Below, piece by piece: positions 5,510 through 7,125 of a stretch of DNA of 7,125 nucleotides. Source of the stretch: CAYMST01 sp964393115 (lineage in GTDB: Bacteria > Bacteroidota > Bacteroidia > Cytophagales > Cyclobacteriaceae); assembly GCA_964393115.1 (NCBI GenBank), contig CAYMST010000250.1, forward strand, positions 1-7,125. Reading direction: 5' to 3'. A program made the translations under genes and the position numbers. Numbering within the stretch: the stretch's first letter is position 1; the number at the start of each line of letters is the position of its first letter. The notes beneath the pieces are model-generated. The model saw nothing but the letters and a program-made list of their open reading frames with translations. It was not told where the DNA came from and made no database searches.

Positions 5510-6979
5510 TTATTGTACTTCAGCTTTGTTTAGTGAATCTTGCAACAACTTATTTGCTATTTTCGGATCGGCTTTTCCTTGACTTTTCTTCATTACTTGT
5601 CCCATGAACATACCTATCAATCCTTTTTTACCCTTTTTAAACTCCTTAACTTTAGCTGCATTTTCCTTTAAGACATCGTTGATGATTTCCTGCAGATTGC
5701 TTTCATCACTTTCTTGCAGCAAATTGAGTTTCTCCGCGGCTTCAAGTGCACTTGTTCCAGAGTTTTTGATTAGGAACGGTAAGATATTTTGCTCAGCTAC
5801 AGTATTACTAACCTTTCCATTATCTATTAACTGAAAAAGCTCCGATAGCGTTTCATGATCAACTCCTAATTGAGCAATTTTAATTCCATGTTCATTAAGG
5901 TAAGACTTAATTGGCCCCATCAGCCAATTGGCTGCTTTCTTATAATGATCTGTTTTATCACATAGCGCGAGAAAATACTCTGCGCGATCTCGCGATTCTG
6001 ACAAGAACTCCGCCGAAGCATCATTTAAGCCATACTCAGCCTTGAACTTTTTCTTAAGCTCACGTGGTAAGGCCGGCATCGACTGTTGAATAGTTGTTAG
6101 CCACTCGTCAGTCACCTCAAAAGGTGCTAGGTCTGGTTCAGGAAAATAACGATAATCGTTCATTTCTTCCTTTTCTCTCATAGATGCTGTAAGTCCCGTA
6201 TCTACATTGAAAAGCCTAGTTTCACGGCGAATAACTTTACCTTTTTCTACTTCGCTAATTTGTCGTTTTATTTCATAGTTGATAGCTCGTTGAACATTTC
6301 GAATAGAATTCATATTCTTCACCTCGACTTTGTTTCCAAACTCTTTGGCGTCGTGCAGCATTATGGAAATGTTCGCATCACATCGCATAGAACCTTCCTC
6401 CATATTACCATCACAGATTTCTAAATGACGCACCTTCTTACGAATTTCCGTTAAAAATGCTCCGGCTTCCTCAGCACTTGACAAAACTGGTTCAGTAACA
6501 ATTTCGATTAGCGGCTGTCCTGCTCTATTGTAATCCACGAAGGTATCCTTGCTACCATCTACGTGAATGGATTTACCTGCGTCTTCTTCTAAGTGTATGC
6601 GATTTAGTTGAATGGACTTCTCTTCTCCGTTTTCTAGTGTTACATATACCTTACCACCTAAACAAATTGGAGTTTTCTCCTGAGTCACCTGATAGCCTTT
6701 AGGCAGATCTGGATAGAAGTAATTTTTACGGTCGAAAATGTTGAATCTTGAAATCTCACATTCACAAGCCAATCCCATTCGGATAGCATATTCCACTACT
6801 TTTTTATTCAGTTTGGGTAATACACCAGGATGACCAAGGGTAATCGGACTAATATTTGTGTTTGGAGGGCATCCAAAAAGTGTGCTATCACTAGCAAAAA
6901 TTTTCGTCTTTGTTGCTAGTTGGGCATGAACCTCTAATCCTATTACTACTCTATATTTTTCTTTTAATGTTTTCTCCAT
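5510..6979 (-). CDS. gatB: Aspartyl/glutamyl-tRNA(Asn/Gln) amidotransferase subunit B
   Basis: GatB is the kinase/amidotransferase subunit of the GatCAB complex, which converts Glu-tRNA(Gln) to Gln-tRNA(Gln), and Asp-tRNA(Asn) to Asn-tRNA(Asn), with ATP and with ammonia channelled from GatA. This 489-residue protein is full length. Signature segments are IGLEVHAQL (13-21), with the metal-binding E16 and H18, NYFYPDLPKGYQ (86-97), HLEEDAGK (129-136), DYNRAGQPLIEIVTEP (149-164), MRCDANIS (198-205) and VEVKNMNS (218-225). The cradle domain ends around residue 295; the helical middle and the C-terminal YqeY-like tail domain (about 340-487, with KKGKKGLIGMFMGQVMK-like features near 449-464) contact tRNA. 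The start is fixed by a 1-base overlap (TAATG) with the alaS stop. GatA and GatC are not in the window and must be encoded elsewhere. Very high certainty. Confidence 0.98.
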   Translation of the reverse strand: MEKTLKEKYRVVIGLEVHAQLATKTKIFASDSTLFGCPPNTNISPITLGHPGVLPKLNKKVVEYAIRMGLACECEISRFNIFDRKNYFYPDLPKGYQVTQEKTPICLGGKVYVTLENGEEKSIQLNRIHLEEDAGKSIHVDGSKDTFVDYNRAGQPLIEIVTEPVLSSAEEAGAFLTEIRKKVRHLEICDGNMEEGSMRCDANISIMLHDAKEFGNKVEVKNMNSIRNVQRAINYEIKRQISEVEKGKVIRRETRLFNVDTGLTASMREKEEMNDYRYFPEPDLAPFEVTDEWLTTIQQSMPALPRELKKKFKAEYGLNDASAEFLSESRDRAEYFLALCDKTDHYKKAANWLMGPIKSYLNEHGIKIAQLGVDHETLSELFQLIDNGKVSNTVAEQNILPFLIKNSGTSALEAAEKLNLLQESDESNLQEIINDVLKENAAKVKEFKKGKKGLIGMFMGQVMKKSQGKADPKIANKLLQDSLNKAEVQ

Positions 6980-7125
6980 TACTCAACTGTCGCCAATACT
7001 TTTTCACGAGCAGCTTTCAACACGTTATCCAAGCCACTCAAATCTTTCCCTCCTGCTGTAGCATAAAATGGCTGACCACCTCCGCCTCCTTTGATATACT
7101 TTGCTAGTTCTTTCACCATGTTTCC
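6979..7125 (-). CDS. alaS: Alanyl-tRNA synthetase, C-terminal end (partial at the window edge)
   Basis: The last 48 codons of an open frame that enters from beyond 7125 and stops with TAA at 6981-6979. The encoded tail includes MVKELAKYIKGGGGGQPFYA and then TAGGKDLSGLDNVLKAA; the glycine run followed by GQPFxATAGGK is the hallmark of the DHHA1/C-Ala domain at the end of AlaRS, the part that helps bind tRNA(Ala) and supports editing. Catalytic and editing domains lie outside the window. It is the first visible gene of a minus-strand operon with gatB and the TlpA-like lipoprotein; its promoter is outside. It is too short for an independent gene and no other family I know has this tail. Confidence 0.94.
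   Translation of the reverse strand, partial: GNMVKELAKYIKGGGGGQPFYATAGGKDLSGLDNVLKAAREKVLATVE

Noticed and set aside
6910..7107. Plus-strand open frame of 65 codons opposite gatB and alaS
   Set aside because: It is antisense to two certain genes and shows no motif or ribosome-binding site.

Overview
The window is an AT-rich bacterial chromosome segment, most likely from a member of the Bacteroidota (a marine Cytophagales-type organism is my best guess). Reasons: a TlpA/DUF4369-type thioredoxin lipoprotein, a sirtuin of the zinc-cysteine-less type I associate with this phylum, weak Shine-Dalgarno signals, and TAnnTTTG (Bacteroidota -7) hexamers in several gene-upstream gaps. Species is not determinable from the sequence alone.

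Layout. Positions 1-161 are non-coding leader. A stand-alone response-regulator receiver domain (162-530, +) converges on a class III-like Sir2 NAD-dependent deacylase (586-1269, -). A 254-bp divergent gap (1270-1523) carries a good promoter candidate for a family 2 glycosyltransferase with a C-terminal membrane anchor (1524-2522, +), followed by a malate/L-lactate dehydrogenase-family (Ldh) NAD(P)H oxidoreductase (2576-3658, +). The Ldh gene meets a DinB-superfamily gene tail to tail (3655-4171, -), both stop codons lying in one TTAA. The DinB gene is interrupted near its start by a 17-N assembly gap (4144-4160). After a 217-bp gap (4172-4388) a tight minus-strand operon runs in the order alaS (3' end only, 6979 to beyond 7125), gatB (5510-6979) and a TlpA-like lipoprotein (4389-5507), with a 1-nt overlap and a 2-nt spacer. 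No gene-free stretch exceeds 300 bases.

How the genes fit together. The only clear functional unit is alaS-gatB-tlpA: two translation-fidelity/aminoacylation genes translationally coupled to an envelope thiol-disulfide protein. The other five genes look like independently transcribed housekeeping or accessory genes with no shared pathway that I can support.

I did not find a convincing new biological system. The most useful observation is that the N-gap appears spurious: the same five bases (CTAAT) flank it on both sides, and collapsing them with the Ns removed restores a complete 164-residue in-frame DinB protein.
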